From: VBCG01 sp963805355
Lineage (GTDB): Bacteria > Pseudomonadota > Gammaproteobacteria > Burkholderiales > Casimicrobiaceae
Direction of reading: 5' to 3'
NCBI GenBank assembly: GCA_963805355.1
Contig: CAWDTZ010000001.1
Coordinates: forward strand, 1 to 64,000
Length of the DNA: 64,000 bases
This document shows, piece after piece, positions 1-8,871 of the stretch. The notes beneath the pieces are model-generated. The model was not told the origin of the DNA and searched no databases. It saw nothing but the letters and a program-made list of their open reading frames with translations. How positions within the stretch are numbered: the stretch's first letter is position 1; each line of letters opens with the position of its first letter. Position numbers and translations under genes: made by a program.

Positions 1-762
1 GGACGGTCGTGCTGTTGTTGTACCGCATCGCAACCTTGGCGTACTCGGTGCTCGCCGGGATCGTTGCGGCCGGATGTTCGCGGCGTGCCCGCGGTGGCGC
101 CGCTCGCCATCAAATGCCTTGACCGAACCTCCCTACCTCTTCCTATGCGCGTTGCGGATGCTGGGGTTCAGCGAAGCTGTGCGTCCGGCGAACGACGCTG
201 GGCGTTGATCGCCGCCTTGGCGCTGGCCTGTGCGGCGAACTTGCGCGCTCGCTGGTGCTTTTCGTTTTCGGCAGGCGATGCTCGCAGTGTTCATGAGCAG
301 GTACGGGGGCCCGGTCGCGACACCTGGAAAAAATTGGCCGGCGTGCAGTTGGTCGCGGCCGCGCGTCACGTCGTCGTGATCGCAAAACTGGCTGCTGTTC
401 GATCTGCCGCAGATCAGTACGGGCGGCGGCAATGCCTTCTACCTGGGCAATCATCCGCTGACCGGAGGCTATGACCCCGACGTAGTCGGCTTGTTCTTCG
501 ACGTCAACGGCGTCGCGCAGGAACTCCAGCTCACCGTGCAGGCCGATCGCAAACTCTTCGCGATCGGCTGGGAAATGTTGCGAGCCCAACCGCTGGACGT
601 GACGCTCGCGAACTACCTGCGCAAGACATGGGCATTTCTGTTCTATCCCAACGTCGCGGTGAGTGACAGCCTGTTCACGCTGCGCTCCTGGCGCATCGCG
701 CTGCTGGCGGGTGCCGCCGTCGGCGTGGTTCGCGGCGGCGCTCGCCCATCGTACTGCTGGCG
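1..762 (+). pseudogene. Remnant of an integral-membrane glycosyltransferase (GT39/ArnT-like)
   Basis: No single frame is open, yet coherent membrane-protein stretches appear in turn. Near 9-80 one frame reads hydrophobic (YRIATLAYSVLAGIVAAG). Near 130-190 another reads YLFLCALRMLGFSEA. From about 390 to 735 a third gives a soluble stretch containing ADRKLFAIGWEMLRAQP and LRKTWAFLF. That last motif resembles the segment before the last helices of Dol-P-Man-type glycosyltransferases (ArnT/PMT, GT39), which move a sugar from a polyprenyl phosphate outside the inner membrane. Around 735-750 the reading jumps by one base into the frame of the next entry. I see at least three frame changes, so the gene is decayed or the assembly is poor here. 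The 5' end lies outside the window. The family call is an inference from texture, not a firm match. Confidence 0.45.
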
Positions 763-1986
763 GTGGCGGCGACGTTCTATCAAGTGCTGGCGCACATGCC
801 TCTGCTCTACACCCCGCGCTATTCCGTGGGCGCGCTCGACCTGTGGCTGGCGCTGCTCGCGGGATGCGGTTTCGCTGCCGTTTCGCATTGGTCGCCGCGC
901 AATGCATTGCTGTTTGCGCTTGCGATCGCCGCGGCCATCTACGGTGGAAAGACGATCCGATTGCTTGAAGGCGCTGTTGTTCCGCTTCATTTCAGCGCGA
1001 GTGTTCCGCACCGGGTCGTCTGGGAACAACGTGGCGCCCCCGACGGGTCGCTCAATGGCTTCGTTGCCGGCCGTAACCCCAATGCGCTCACCGCAACCGC
1101 CAAAGTACCTTCGATCCGGATCGCGCTGCCCGATGTCGAAGGCATTGCCGGCAACGCGAGGTTTTGGCAGCGCAGCCTGTTCCTGATCCTCGAGGTCACC
1201 ACACTCCCTGGCAGCAGCGTCTGCAGTGATGGCTTGATCCAGTTTCGTCCGATACCTGCGAATCCTGATCCATTGGCTCCAGTGGCCTACTATCCGTTCG
1301 ATCTCGCAGGCAAGGCCGGTGCCCACACGTTTTCGTTCGGCATATCAACGCGCACTGCGACCTGGCCTGCTGGCATTGACGGCCCCGGCAACTTCGAGAT
1401 CTCTTTTGCGTGCGAACCGGGAGGCGCTGTGCGCCTCGACCGGCTGGCGATTGCCGAATCCACCTACGCCGAGGCCTACGCGAGCACGCGTGCCCCCGGT
1501 GCGGTAGTTCCGGTCGTGCCCGTCATCGAGTACTACAACCCTGTGCTTGACCGCTACTTCGTCACCTGGGTTGCCGACGAAATCGCCACCCTTGATGCCG
1601 ATGTCGACGTCACGGGGTGGGTGCGTACCGGGCACGCGTTCCGGACTTACGCTACGGCGCAGCCTGGAACCTTGCCGGTGTGCCGCTTCCGCATCCCGCC
1701 CGGTCTCGGCGGTTCACACGTCCTGGGACTGGGCGCCGACGAATGCAGCGCGATCGCGCGGGACAATCCGGGCTACCTGCTTGAATCGCCCAACTTCACG
1801 GCACGCATGGTGCCGCCGCACGTGGGTTGGTGTCCGGTCGGCACCGTGCCCGTCCATCGCCTGCGCATCAACGACGTGAGCTATCGCTACACGACGGACA
1901 CGTCGGTACGCGATCAGATGGCGGCGGGTGGTGGGTTGCCCAAGCTTGAAGGGTCGGACGTCGTGGCGATGTGCGCCCCGAAGTAG
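763..1986 (+). CDS. Membrane-anchored protein with C-terminal DUF5648-like domain; probably the 3' part of the broken glycosyltransferase
   Basis: This open frame of 407 residues starts at a GTG, but the same frame is already coherent upstream (PIVLLAVAATFYQ). The start is therefore probably an artefact of the frameshift near 740. Residues 1-70 hold two or three hydrophobic helices (LYTPRYSVGALDLWLALLAG, then NALLFALAIAAAIYGG). Residues 75-245 look like an extracytoplasmic beta-rich domain. Residues 250-407 carry a repeat-like domain beginning EYYNPVLDRYFVT, with paired cysteines and ending in MCAPK. I read this as DUF5648-like, and the protein at 11046-12422 has the same domain. The product is presumably exposed outside the inner membrane, with function unknown. 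A glycosyltransferase with an added tail domain, or a fusion made by decay, are both possible. Confidence 0.55.
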   Translation: MAATFYQVLAHMPLLYTPRYSVGALDLWLALLAGCGFAAVSHWSPRNALLFALAIAAAIYGGKTIRLLEGAVVPLHFSASVPHRVVWEQRGAPDGSLNGFVAGRNPNALTATAKVPSIRIALPDVEGIAGNARFWQRSLFLILEVTTLPGSSVCSDGLIQFRPIPANPDPLAPVAYYPFDLAGKAGAHTFSFGISTRTATWPAGIDGPGNFEISFACEPGGAVRLDRLAIAESTYAEAYASTRAPGAVVPVVPVIEYYNPVLDRYFVTWVADEIATLDADVDVTGWVRTGHAFRTYATAQPGTLPVCRFRIPPGLGGSHVLGLGADECSAIARDNPGYLLESPNFTARMVPPHVGWCPVGTVPVHRLRINDVSYRYTTDTSVRDQMAAGGGLPKLEGSDVVAMCAPK

Positions 1987-2080
1987 GCGGCGGACGCACC
2001 GCCGCATTGCGGGAGATCAATACACACGCAGGGCGGCAAGGGTAAGGTTTGTCTGCTTCTTCCGATCGCAGGAGTGTGCA

Positions 2081-2749
2081 GTGCTCTTCCGTACGCTGGT
2101 TCTTGCCGCATTGGTCGTGGCCGCGATGCCGGGCGCATACGCAGCCGGCGAGGCCGCCGGCTGTGTCGCCGATGATGCGGCGGTGACGTCCTCTGCGCGT
2201 GAAATTGCCGACGATCTCTTCACGCGGCCGGAATCGAGCGTCCCGGCTGCGAAACGCACGACGCGCGGGCTCTACGCCACCGCCAAAGACGCGTACGAGA
2301 TGGTCAGCGCAACGCCGGACAAGGTGCTGTTCATTGATGTGCGCACGCGCGGCGAGCTGCAGTTCATTGGCATGGCAACGCTGGTCGATGCGCACGTGCC
2401 CTTTCTTGTCGAGACGTCGCCGCCCCAATGGGACGATGCGAATGCGACGCTCAGGCTTGTCGCCAACACTACCTTCGTCGACGATGTCGACCAACGCCTC
2501 GCGCAAAAGGGCATCACGCGCGACGACCCGGTGATCGTGATCTGCCAGGGCGGCCAGCGCGCCGCGCGCGCAGCCAACGCGCTGACGAAGGCCGGCTACT
2601 CGAAGGTCTACACGACGATCGATGGCTTCGAGGGCGATCCGGTCGCGGAGGGCGCGCATAAGGGCGAGCGGCTTGTCAATGGCTGGCGCAATGCCGGTCT
2701 GCCGTGGACCGCGAAACTCGACCGCGGGAAGATGTACGGTCTCGAGTGA
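2081..2749 (+). CDS. Exported rhodanese-like domain protein
   Basis: Start GTG 2081 is chosen because GGAG at 2071-2074 sits six bases upstream. The resulting N-terminus (LFRTLVLAALVVAAMPGAYAAG) is a clean signal peptide, whereas the longer frame from 1928 lacks one. The mature part is a single rhodanese domain of about 195 residues. The catalytic loop is CQGGQR with Cys155, preceded by VIVI and followed by an AARAAN helix, as in sulfurtransferases that carry a persulfide on cysteine. The Ser/Thr often following the loop arginine is Ala. The likely place of action is the periplasm, and the sulfur acceptor is unknown. A small hairpin (GCCAAA, loop CCGC, TTTGGC, 2751-2766) directly follows the stop. 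Confidence 0.8.
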   Translation: MLFRTLVLAALVVAAMPGAYAAGEAAGCVADDAAVTSSAREIADDLFTRPESSVPAAKRTTRGLYATAKDAYEMVSATPDKVLFIDVRTRGELQFIGMATLVDAHVPFLVETSPPQWDDANATLRLVANTTFVDDVDQRLAQKGITRDDPVIVICQGGQRAARAANALTKAGYSKVYTTIDGFEGDPVAEGAHKGERLVNGWRNAGLPWTAKLDRGKMYGLE

Positions 2750-2861
2750 GGCCAAACCGCTTTGGCGCGAGCGATCGATGTACGCGACCTGGGAATGAGC
2801 GCAGCATGGCGAGCAGGGGCGCCGTGTATCCGGCAAACTTTCCCGCATAGGAACGCTCCGC

Positions 2862-3575
2862 ATGATCACTCGAAGCATCGTAAGAATGAAGCTGCTGCAG
2901 CCGCTGCGGCTGCTGGTCGTGGGTCTATTCGTCGCGGGCGCCATGGCGGCCCAGGCCCTCCAGCCCTTGCAGGGCCGGGACATCAACGGGCACCCGGTCG
3001 CCGCCGACGCCACTGAGGCGGTCTTCGAATACGACCCCAACCTCAATATCACCTGGCTGCGCAACTGGAACGCCAACGGGGCGAACGATTTTCCGACGCA
3101 ATTCGCGTGGGCCCAGGGTCTCGGCTACTTTGGCGGTGGCTGGCGATTGCCGAAACTGCTCTCGACGATTCCAGCGGAGTGCCTGAATGCATACGGCATT
3201 GACCTCTGCAACGGCACCGAGATGGGCTACCTGGCCGTGCTCGAAATGATCACGCCGGTGCATCCGGGACCCTTTCAGAATATGCAGACCGGCCCGTACT
3301 GGATCCAATTCAGCACAGGCAAGGGAAGCTGCCAGTACCTGTACGTCGAGTGCTATATCGTCGATCCGACCACGGGAACCTACACACTCATCCTGACGTA
3401 TTACCCATCGCACGGTGCGGTTGCGGTCCGCAACGGCGATGTCGCCAAGGCAGGCGAAGGACCGCCGCCGTCGTCCGCGATTCCGACGCTGGCGCAGTGG
3501 AGCCTGGTTGCGCTCATCCTCATGCTGGCGTTGACCGGCGCGTCGCACGAGCGTCGAGCAAACGAACGGGGGTAG
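2862..3575 (+). CDS. IPTL-CTERM secreted protein with a DUF1566/Lcl-like domain
   Basis: The 237-residue product has an N-terminal signal peptide (LLVVGLFVAGAMAAQA). A mid-region reads TWLRNWNANGANDF, then GGGWRLP, like Lcl/DUF1566 adhesin-type domains. The last 30 residues carry the three-part sorting tail: IPTLAQWS at about 206-215, a hydrophobic helix (LVALILMLALTG), then a basic end (HERRANERG). IPTL-CTERM tails are known substrates of the exosortase H type, so the protein is probably cleaved and displayed at the cell surface. No exosortase gene lies in the window. ATG 2886 is an alternative start that would shorten the n-region. Confidence 0.75.
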   Translation: MITRSIVRMKLLQPLRLLVVGLFVAGAMAAQALQPLQGRDINGHPVAADATEAVFEYDPNLNITWLRNWNANGANDFPTQFAWAQGLGYFGGGWRLPKLLSTIPAECLNAYGIDLCNGTEMGYLAVLEMITPVHPGPFQNMQTGPYWIQFSTGKGSCQYLYVECYIVDPTTGTYTLILTYYPSHGAVAVRNGDVAKAGEGPPPSSAIPTLAQWSLVALILMLALTGASHERRANERG

Positions 3576-3578
3576 CGG

Positions 3579-4605
3579 TCATTCCGCCCCGCGGAGCGTC
3601 ATCGTCGTGACGGCGGCAAGCTGCGCCCGCACCATCGTCATGCCGACGCGCTCATCGGCAAGTTCGCTTTCCAGGCCTTCGATGCGCAGCGCATGGAAAT
3701 CGATCCCGAACTTGTGCACCGCCGCTTCGAGGGCTTCGATCTGGTCCTGCCGTTGCGGTCGCCAAACTGCAGATAGCGTCCCACGACAGCGTGCGCGATC
3801 TGGAACACGCCCAGCAGGATGGCGCCCACGATGGCGATGACCAGGGTCCGGTTGACCGCAAGCCCGAAGTCGAAAATCCGCTGCCTGAGTATTGCGTAGA
3901 AAAGACCAAGCATCGCCCCCAGAAAGACGTCATTGAGAATCAGGTCGTTATCAGGTCCGGCGATCGGAAATTCGGCCAGTCGGTTCAATGCAGAGAACAG
4001 GACCGTTGCCATCATTACGCCCAGCGTCGCGATGATCCATTGCAGGCGAACTTTCGACTCGCCGCGCGCCTGTCTCCAGGTCGCGACAAACGTCACGAAG
4101 AACAAGGCAGGCAAGGTGACTTCGTAGATCCGAAAAATCCACCGGAACGCGGGCTCATACGAGCCGGTGTACAACTGCGCGAAGTAAACCACTTCCGCCA
4201 GCACCTGCACACCGAACATCCAGGGGTAATAGCGCTTCAGGATGGCGCGCCATCCACCTGGACGGTCATCGGGATAGTTGATCGCGAAAAAGACCAGTGC
4301 GCCGAGCGCCAGGTCGCTGGAGACCGAGGAGACGAAGTCCAGCCAGCCGATGTGTGCGCCCGCCGGTGCGGAAAAGGGAAATGCAATGGTGGCAAGCAGC
4401 GCGGCCGCGGCGAGGCTGCGAAAGGCCAGGTGGTGGGGCCGCGTTCGCGCAGGTAGTCGCCGTCGAACAGCCTCTCCGCGCGGGTGCCGAGCGACAACAC
4501 GCGCGGCGCATGCCATGTTTCCACTGCGAGCTGGACGGCGGCGACCGCGGCGACAAGTACGATGACGCACCGCCAGATGGCGATGAAAGTGGCGGATTTC
4601 TGCAT
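3579..4605 (-). pseudogene. Frameshifted polytopic membrane sensor-type protein
   Basis: Three consecutive frames on the minus strand join into one protein. It starts MQKSATFIAIWR at 4605 with one helix. A shift near 4430 leads into the long middle frame with about six hydrophobic helices, ending in ILRQRIFDFGLAVNRTLV. A second shift near 3760 leads into a coiled-coil tail (DQIEALEAAVHKFG...) that stops at 3579. The middle resembles the membrane input module of some histidine kinases and PDZ-type sensors, where the basic ILRQRIFDFG loop precedes the last helices. No kinase domain follows, so even intact it would be a membrane protein with a short cytoplasmic coiled coil. Two single-base shifts mean decay or sequencing error. 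Re-sequencing would decide. Confidence 0.6.
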
Positions 4606-4753
4606 CCATTTCCCCGTGCTGGCATCGTCGGACAACCCGCGACCCTGAGGAAAATATGCGCGAACAGGTCGCAGGTCGGTGCGGCCGATTGGCCGGTGCC
4701 TGGATGGCGTCGCCGGTTGTTGCGTGGTCAGCCGGCGGGTGTCTCGGCTATTG

Positions 4754-4972
4754 TCATCCGGGATTGGGCTTGTCCACGGAAGCTGATCCCCCCACATCGC
4801 TCCGCGGGCGGGCATCGTTCCTGGGCACGGGTGAGTTGCCGGCGATGCGGATCTTCATTTCCATGTGGCGGGCGATACGATCCTGGTTGCCCGACACATG
4901 CATCAGAACGAAAGCCAGCAGGATTGCCAGCGCCCAGCCAAGCAGGCCAAAAAGCAGCCAAAAATTCTCCAT
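4754..4972 (-). CDS. Small single-helix membrane protein
   Basis: The 72-residue frame opens with MENFWLLFGLLGWALAILLAFV, one strong transmembrane helix, followed by a charged tail. A GAGG sits eight bases before the ATG on the minus strand. It is divergent from the LysR gene at 5224, with about 250 bases between, so a shared regulatory region is possible. I do not recognise a family. The helix and ribosome-binding site argue for a real gene. The tail beyond residue 45 has little character and could be non-conserved. Confidence 0.45.
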   Translation of the reverse strand: MENFWLLFGLLGWALAILLAFVLMHVSGNQDRIARHMEMKIRIAGNSPVPRNDARPRSDVGGSASVDKPNPG

Positions 4973-5159
4973 ACAACGTGCCTCGTGCCGATCAGGTCAA
5001 CCAGGTTCATGGGTGGGCGCCGCGGGTGGCGGCGCGGCCAACCTGCGGTGCAACCGCGGTCGGCAGGCCATGCGGCCTTTCAGGATTCGCTTTGGACTGC
5101 AGGTTGTTGCTCCGAAACAGGCTCAGATGCCTGCAAATTCACGGCAGAATCCCCGAATG

Positions 5160-5176
5160 CCCGTTATGCTAACGGG
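5160..5176. promoter_or_regulatory. Perfect palindrome upstream of the LysR gene (probable operator)
   Basis: CCCGTTA-TGC-TAACGGG is a perfect 7-bp inverted repeat with a 3-bp spacer. It ends 47 bases before the LysR-family start codon at 5224. LysR regulators usually bind dyads in the divergent region next to their own gene, so autoregulation and control of the leftward small gene are plausible. The role is an inference from position and symmetry. Confidence 0.5.
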
Positions 5177-5223
5177 ACGTCGTCAATGAATCACGTGAAT
5201 AAATTGCATGGGAGATATGCACC

Positions 5224-6165
5224 GTGTTCAATATTCGTGCGATTGATCTCAACCTGCTGCCGGTCTTCGAGGTGATCTATGAAGAACGGAGTCTTTCCCG
5301 CGCCGCGGCCCGGCTGGCCATGACGCAATCGGCGGTCAGTCACGCGCTGTCCCGGTTGCGGCTGGTGTATCGCGACGAACTGTTCATTCGCCAATCAAGA
5401 GGCGTTGTTCCAACGGCTACTGCGAACGCGCTCTTTTCGAAGTTGCGCGGCGCGCTGGCGGCGGTGCGGGACTCGATTGCTGAAACGCGGAGCTTCGAGC
5501 CCGCCACTTCGGATCGCAAGTTCTTCGTCAGCATTTCGCATCCGCTTGGTCCGCTGATTGCCCTCCGGCTTCGCGAGCGGCTCGGCCGCGTGGCCCCTGG
5601 GGTCGATGTCGTCTTCAGCACGCGATCGCGCCCCGTCGAACTTGAACGTGCCATGCGTGAAGGAAGCGTTGACGCGGCAGTGGACTGGCTGGTGCCCGCG
5701 CACGGCCAGTTTCACGATGTCACGCTGTTCGATGATGGCATCGTGGCCGTGGCACGCAATGATCATCCGGCCATCAGGACGACGCGTTCGGTCGGCGATC
5801 TGGGCCTGCACCCATTTGTATCGCTGCGTCCGCGCGTCGAGGGCGAACATCCGGTGGCGGGGCTGCGGGAATGGCAAAAGCTCAAACTGAAGTTCGTCCT
5901 GGAGGTGTCGGAAATCCTCGAGGTGTTCATGGTTGTGCGCCATTCGGATCTGTTCGGATTGGTACCGCTTAGCATGCTCAGGTTTGCCCGTGACGTCTTC
6001 GGACTCAGGCCTTTGAAGGCGGGACCACCGCGCAATGCCATCCCGATCAAGCTGGTGTGGACCGCAAACCGGGAGGCTGAGCCGGCGCACGCATTCCTGC
6101 GCAAACATCTCGAGCTCGCGGCGGCCGATGTCGTTCCGCGACGTCGCCGAAGCCGTGTCGCTTGA
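5224..6165 (+). CDS. LysR-family transcriptional regulator (NahR/LinR-like subgroup)
   Basis: The product has 313 residues. The N-terminal winged helix spans residues 5-65, with the typical DLNLLPVFEVIYEERSLSRA and SAVSHALSRLR recognition helix. A linker helix and a two-lobed co-inducer domain follow. The opening MFNIRAIDLNLL and SLSRAAARLAMTQ are typical of the NodD/NahR/LinR-like branch, which senses aromatic or other small molecules. The effector here is unknown. A perfect palindrome lies at 5160-5176 in the upstream divergent region. No catabolic operon adjoins it, so targets besides the small membrane gene at 4754-4972 are not evident. Confidence 0.88.
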   Translation: MFNIRAIDLNLLPVFEVIYEERSLSRAAARLAMTQSAVSHALSRLRLVYRDELFIRQSRGVVPTATANALFSKLRGALAAVRDSIAETRSFEPATSDRKFFVSISHPLGPLIALRLRERLGRVAPGVDVVFSTRSRPVELERAMREGSVDAAVDWLVPAHGQFHDVTLFDDGIVAVARNDHPAIRTTRSVGDLGLHPFVSLRPRVEGEHPVAGLREWQKLKLKFVLEVSEILEVFMVVRHSDLFGLVPLSMLRFARDVFGLRPLKAGPPRNAIPIKLVWTANREAEPAHAFLRKHLELAAADVVPRRRRSRVA

Positions 6166-6570
6166 CGCACGAGAAATTGGGCGCACAACAGGCGAGCGAT
6201 CCATTCGTCGAGCCGGGTCGACTCGATACCCTGTAGGGTAAGCGTGCATTGTTGGCCGTGGCGCCTCATTCCCCACGGTCAGGCGCAGGTGCGTGCATCG
6301 GGTAGCCGCAATTACGCGGGCTGCGCCAATATTTCCTGTGAACATGTGAGAATCGAAACCTTGGCAGGCGGGGTTTGGATACGACAATGGACGGGAAGCG
6401 GTTCAAATCTTTGGGGCACATCGGCAACGATATGAACGGCAGGCCTGTCCTTTCGACATGCACGTCGGGCATGGTGCTCTCCACCCGTGCACAAGGACCA
6501 TTGCCCGTGCAGGCGCTGGCGGCGTACGCCTGCGCTCCCAGGATAGCCCCCATGCGCAGACAGCCAATGC
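6166..6570. other. Non-coding stretch, nothing recognised
   Basis: About 400 bases between the LysR gene and the TonB-like gene. The short open frames here lack ribosome-binding sites and protein character. I see no strong hairpin or repeat. It presumably holds the promoter of the downstream gene. Confidence 0.4.
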
Positions 6571-8472
6571 ATGAGTCCTGAACGCCAACGATTGGCGTAT
6601 GCATTGCTGCTTTCGCTGGTGATGCACGCGTTGCTGTTGAGCCTGCAGGCCGGTGGTCAGTGGCATTGGATTCCGGGCTTCGCCTTCCCCTGGCAGAATC
6701 GACGTATCGAGGTACCCGATCTGCGCGTCCTGATTGTCCCGGGGCAGGTCGCGGCAACAGCGCCGGCGGCCACGCCGGTTGCAGAGGGATCGCCACAGAC
6801 CGCGTCCCCCCCGTCCGTTAGCATTGGGCCGGCAATGCCGCCATCTGCGTTGCGCGTGCCGGTTCCGCGGCGGACTGAAACTCTAATCTTGCCAGAGACC
6901 GGTTCGGGGGCCGAGGCCAATCCACTGCCGGACGCTTCCCCGGGAGCGTCGCTCGCGAACGTTCCGTTGCGCGGCGGCCAGGCCAGTGACACGCCGCCTC
7001 CACCCATTCAGTCGCCGCCTGTCATTGCCGTGACGCGAACCGACGAGCCCACATGGACCGTCCCCACCCCACCGCCTATCGCAACACCACTTATCGCCAC
7101 CGAGCCGAGTACTGCGAGCGCCGAGATCACGATGACCGCGCGTCGCGATTCCCGCGAGGCAGAGCAGGCGGAAATCGACCAGCGGGCGCGTGAGCGCGCC
7201 GTCGCACTGGCCGAACTCGAAGCGTTCCGGCAGGAACGGCAACGCCAGCTGGAGCAGGCAGAGACGGCGCGACAGGACGCTGTCCGGCAGGAGGCCGCGC
7301 GGGCAGAAAACGCGCGGCTTCAAGTCGAACGCCAGGAAGCAAAAATCCAAGAGGCGGCGCGACAAGAGGCGGCGCGGCAAGAAGCAGTGCGGCAAGAGGC
7401 AGTGCGGCAAGAGGCAGTGCGGCAAGAGGCAGTGCGGCAAGAGGCAGTGCGGCAAGAGGCAGTGCGGCAAGAGGCAATGCGGCAAGAGGCAACGTTGCAG
7501 GAGACAGCGCGGGAAGTAGCGCGGCAGGAGGCTACGAGAGTTGAATCCGCACGAGTAGATGCCGGACGAGCTGAAGCCGCACGGATCGAAGCCACGCGGA
7601 TCGAAGCCACGCGGATCGAGGCCGCACGAGTCGAGGCCGCACGGGTCGAGGCCGCACGGGTCGAAGCCGCACGGGTCGAAGCCGCACGGGTCGAGGCCGC
7701 ACGGGTCGAAGCCGCACGGGTCGAAGCCGCACGAGTTGACGCCGAACGAATTGAAGCCGCACGAGTTGAAGCCGCGCGAATCGAAGCCGCACGAATCGAA
7801 GCCGCGCGAGTCGAAGCCGCACGGGTCGAAGCCGCACGGGTCGAAGCCGCACGAGTCGAAGCCGCACGAATCGAAGCCGCACGAATCGAAGCCGCACGAA
7901 TCGAAGCCGCACGAATCGAAGCCGCACGAGTTGAAGCCGCACGAGTTGAAGCCGCACGGATCGAAGCCGCGCGGGTCGACGCCGCGCGAGTCGATGTTGC
8001 CCAGGAAGCGGCCGCACGGCGGGAAGCGAAGCTTCGGGCAATTGGGCGACAACTGGATGCAGAGGCCGACCAACGCGATGCCGCAGCCGCTGCAGCACGC
8101 CTTGCCCCCTCATCGAGCAGCTTGCGTCGATATCGGCTCTTCGGGCGCGCTGACCCCAACGCCGAACTCGTCCTGTATGCGGAAGCCTGGGGCCGAAAGA
8201 TTCAATTGAACAACACCTTCAACATGATCCGCGAAGCAGCGAAGCAGCCGCACACCGATCCCCTCGTGACGGTGGCCATTCGTCGCGACGGATCGGTGGA
8301 ATCGGTGACCTTCGTGCAGACCAGCGGCGTGCCGGCCATCGACGAGGCAATACGGCAGATCGTGCAGTCCCAAACACCCTTTCAAGCGTTCCCGCCCAAC
8401 CTGGCTCGCGAGTTCGATGTGGTGGAAATCCGCCGAACCTGGCACTTTGACGTGGCGATCCGACTGGAGTGA
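6571..8472 (+). CDS. TonB-family protein with a giant R/E/A five-residue repeat stalk
   Basis: The product has 633 residues. Residues 8-28 form an N-terminal anchor helix (LAYALLLSLVMHALLLSL), as in TonB. Residues 45-190 are proline-rich. Residues 190-480 are an almost continuous charged helix, including nine RQEAx units (residues 264-308) and 28 ARVEA/ARIEA units (residues 337-476). The last 90 residues match a TonB C-terminal domain (VTVAIRRDGSVESV, then an IVQS segment and RTWHFDVAIRLE). TonB proteins span the periplasm and pass proton-motive energy from ExbB-ExbD to outer-membrane receptors. No exbB, exbD or receptor adjoins it, and the usual X-Pro spacer is replaced by a helical rod. It may serve a different outer-membrane partner. 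Confidence 0.8.
   Translation: MSPERQRLAYALLLSLVMHALLLSLQAGGQWHWIPGFAFPWQNRRIEVPDLRVLIVPGQVAATAPAATPVAEGSPQTASPPSVSIGPAMPPSALRVPVPRRTETLILPETGSGAEANPLPDASPGASLANVPLRGGQASDTPPPPIQSPPVIAVTRTDEPTWTVPTPPPIATPLIATEPSTASAEITMTARRDSREAEQAEIDQRARERAVALAELEAFRQERQRQLEQAETARQDAVRQEAARAENARLQVERQEAKIQEAARQEAARQEAVRQEAVRQEAVRQEAVRQEAVRQEAVRQEAMRQEATLQETAREVARQEATRVESARVDAGRAEAARIEATRIEATRIEAARVEAARVEAARVEAARVEAARVEAARVEAARVEAARVDAERIEAARVEAARIEAARIEAARVEAARVEAARVEAARVEAARIEAARIEAARIEAARIEAARVEAARVEAARIEAARVDAARVDVAQEAAARREAKLRAIGRQLDAEADQRDAAAAAARLAPSSSSLRRYRLFGRADPNAELVLYAEAWGRKIQLNNTFNMIREAAKQPHTDPLVTVAIRRDGSVESVTFVQTSGVPAIDEAIRQIVQSQTPFQAFPPNLAREFDVVEIRRTWHFDVAIRLE
7360..7494 (+). repeat. Nine tandem 15-bp units encoding RQEA-x
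   Basis: In-frame 15-bp units read RQEAA once, RQEAV six times, then RQEAM and RQEAT. The six RQEAV units are nearly identical in DNA, so recent slippage expansion is likely. The array lies inside the TonB-like gene. Confidence 0.9.
7579..7998 (+). repeat. Twenty-eight tandem 15-bp units encoding ARVEA / ARIEA
   Basis: A 420-bp in-frame array of 15-bp units reads mostly ARVEA and ARIEA, with three TRIEA/ERIEA and three ARVDA/ARVDV variants. Because 15 is a multiple of 3, copy-number change would lengthen or shorten the stalk without breaking the frame. Such an array is prone to slippage and to mis-assembly. Confidence 0.92.
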
Positions 8473-8871
8473 CCGCCTTTGGCAGGCGAAACGGGAATCA
8501 CAATTCATTGGGCGGGGTACGCAACCTGGTTTCCCCAGTCGGACCGCCCTCATGATCCTGTTTGCACGTCTTCCGCACGGAGCCGACGGTAGATTGGCGC
8601 GCGCCGGGCAAGCGCGCACGCCATTCTTGCGGAATTTTCCTGCATCACGTCGATGGCTGCATCACGTCGATGGCTGCATCACGCTGCTCCACCCACCAAT
8701 TCAACCGGGCGAATTCCTGCTCCGGCTTACGCGGTCGCTGCGCCGCTTCGATGTTTACTTCCATCGCGTCGAAACATAAGGTAGGCTACATCACGCAAGT
8801 AAAAAGGACAAGCGCGCGAATTCACGGCGCAAATTGGGTTCACTTCAAACAATCTGTGGAGGAATCAAGCG
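8473..8871. other. Non-coding stretch with a small direct repeat
   Basis: About 400 bases without a gene. A 17-bp unit (GCATCACGTCGATGGCT) occurs twice in tandem at 8642-8675 with a partial third copy. The end of the stretch carries the ribosome-binding site (GGAGGAATC) of the next gene. Nothing else is recognised. Confidence 0.5.

Noticed and set aside
2751..2766. Short GCCAAA/TTTGGC hairpin after the rhodanese gene as a terminator
   Set aside because: Six base pairs without a following T-run. Noted in the gene entry only.
1868..3076. Minus-strand 402-codon frame over the rhodanese gene
   Set aside because: Antisense to a gene with a signal peptide and catalytic loop. Its composition is arginine-rich and without domains.
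7360..7998. Possible CRISPR or other spaced repeat array
   Set aside because: Units are strictly tandem at 15 bp without spacers, in frame, and encode a coherent helix.
6883..8073. A minus-strand frame reading CGFDSCGFDP-type pentapeptide repeats opposite the TonB-like gene
   Set aside because: It is the reverse complement of the 15-bp ARVEA/ARIEA repeat. It has no start context or signal, while the plus frame has an anchor and a TonB domain.
7320..8159. A second minus-strand frame of RAASTRAASIRAAS repeats
   Set aside because: Another shadow of the same 15-bp array, with low complexity and no domain.
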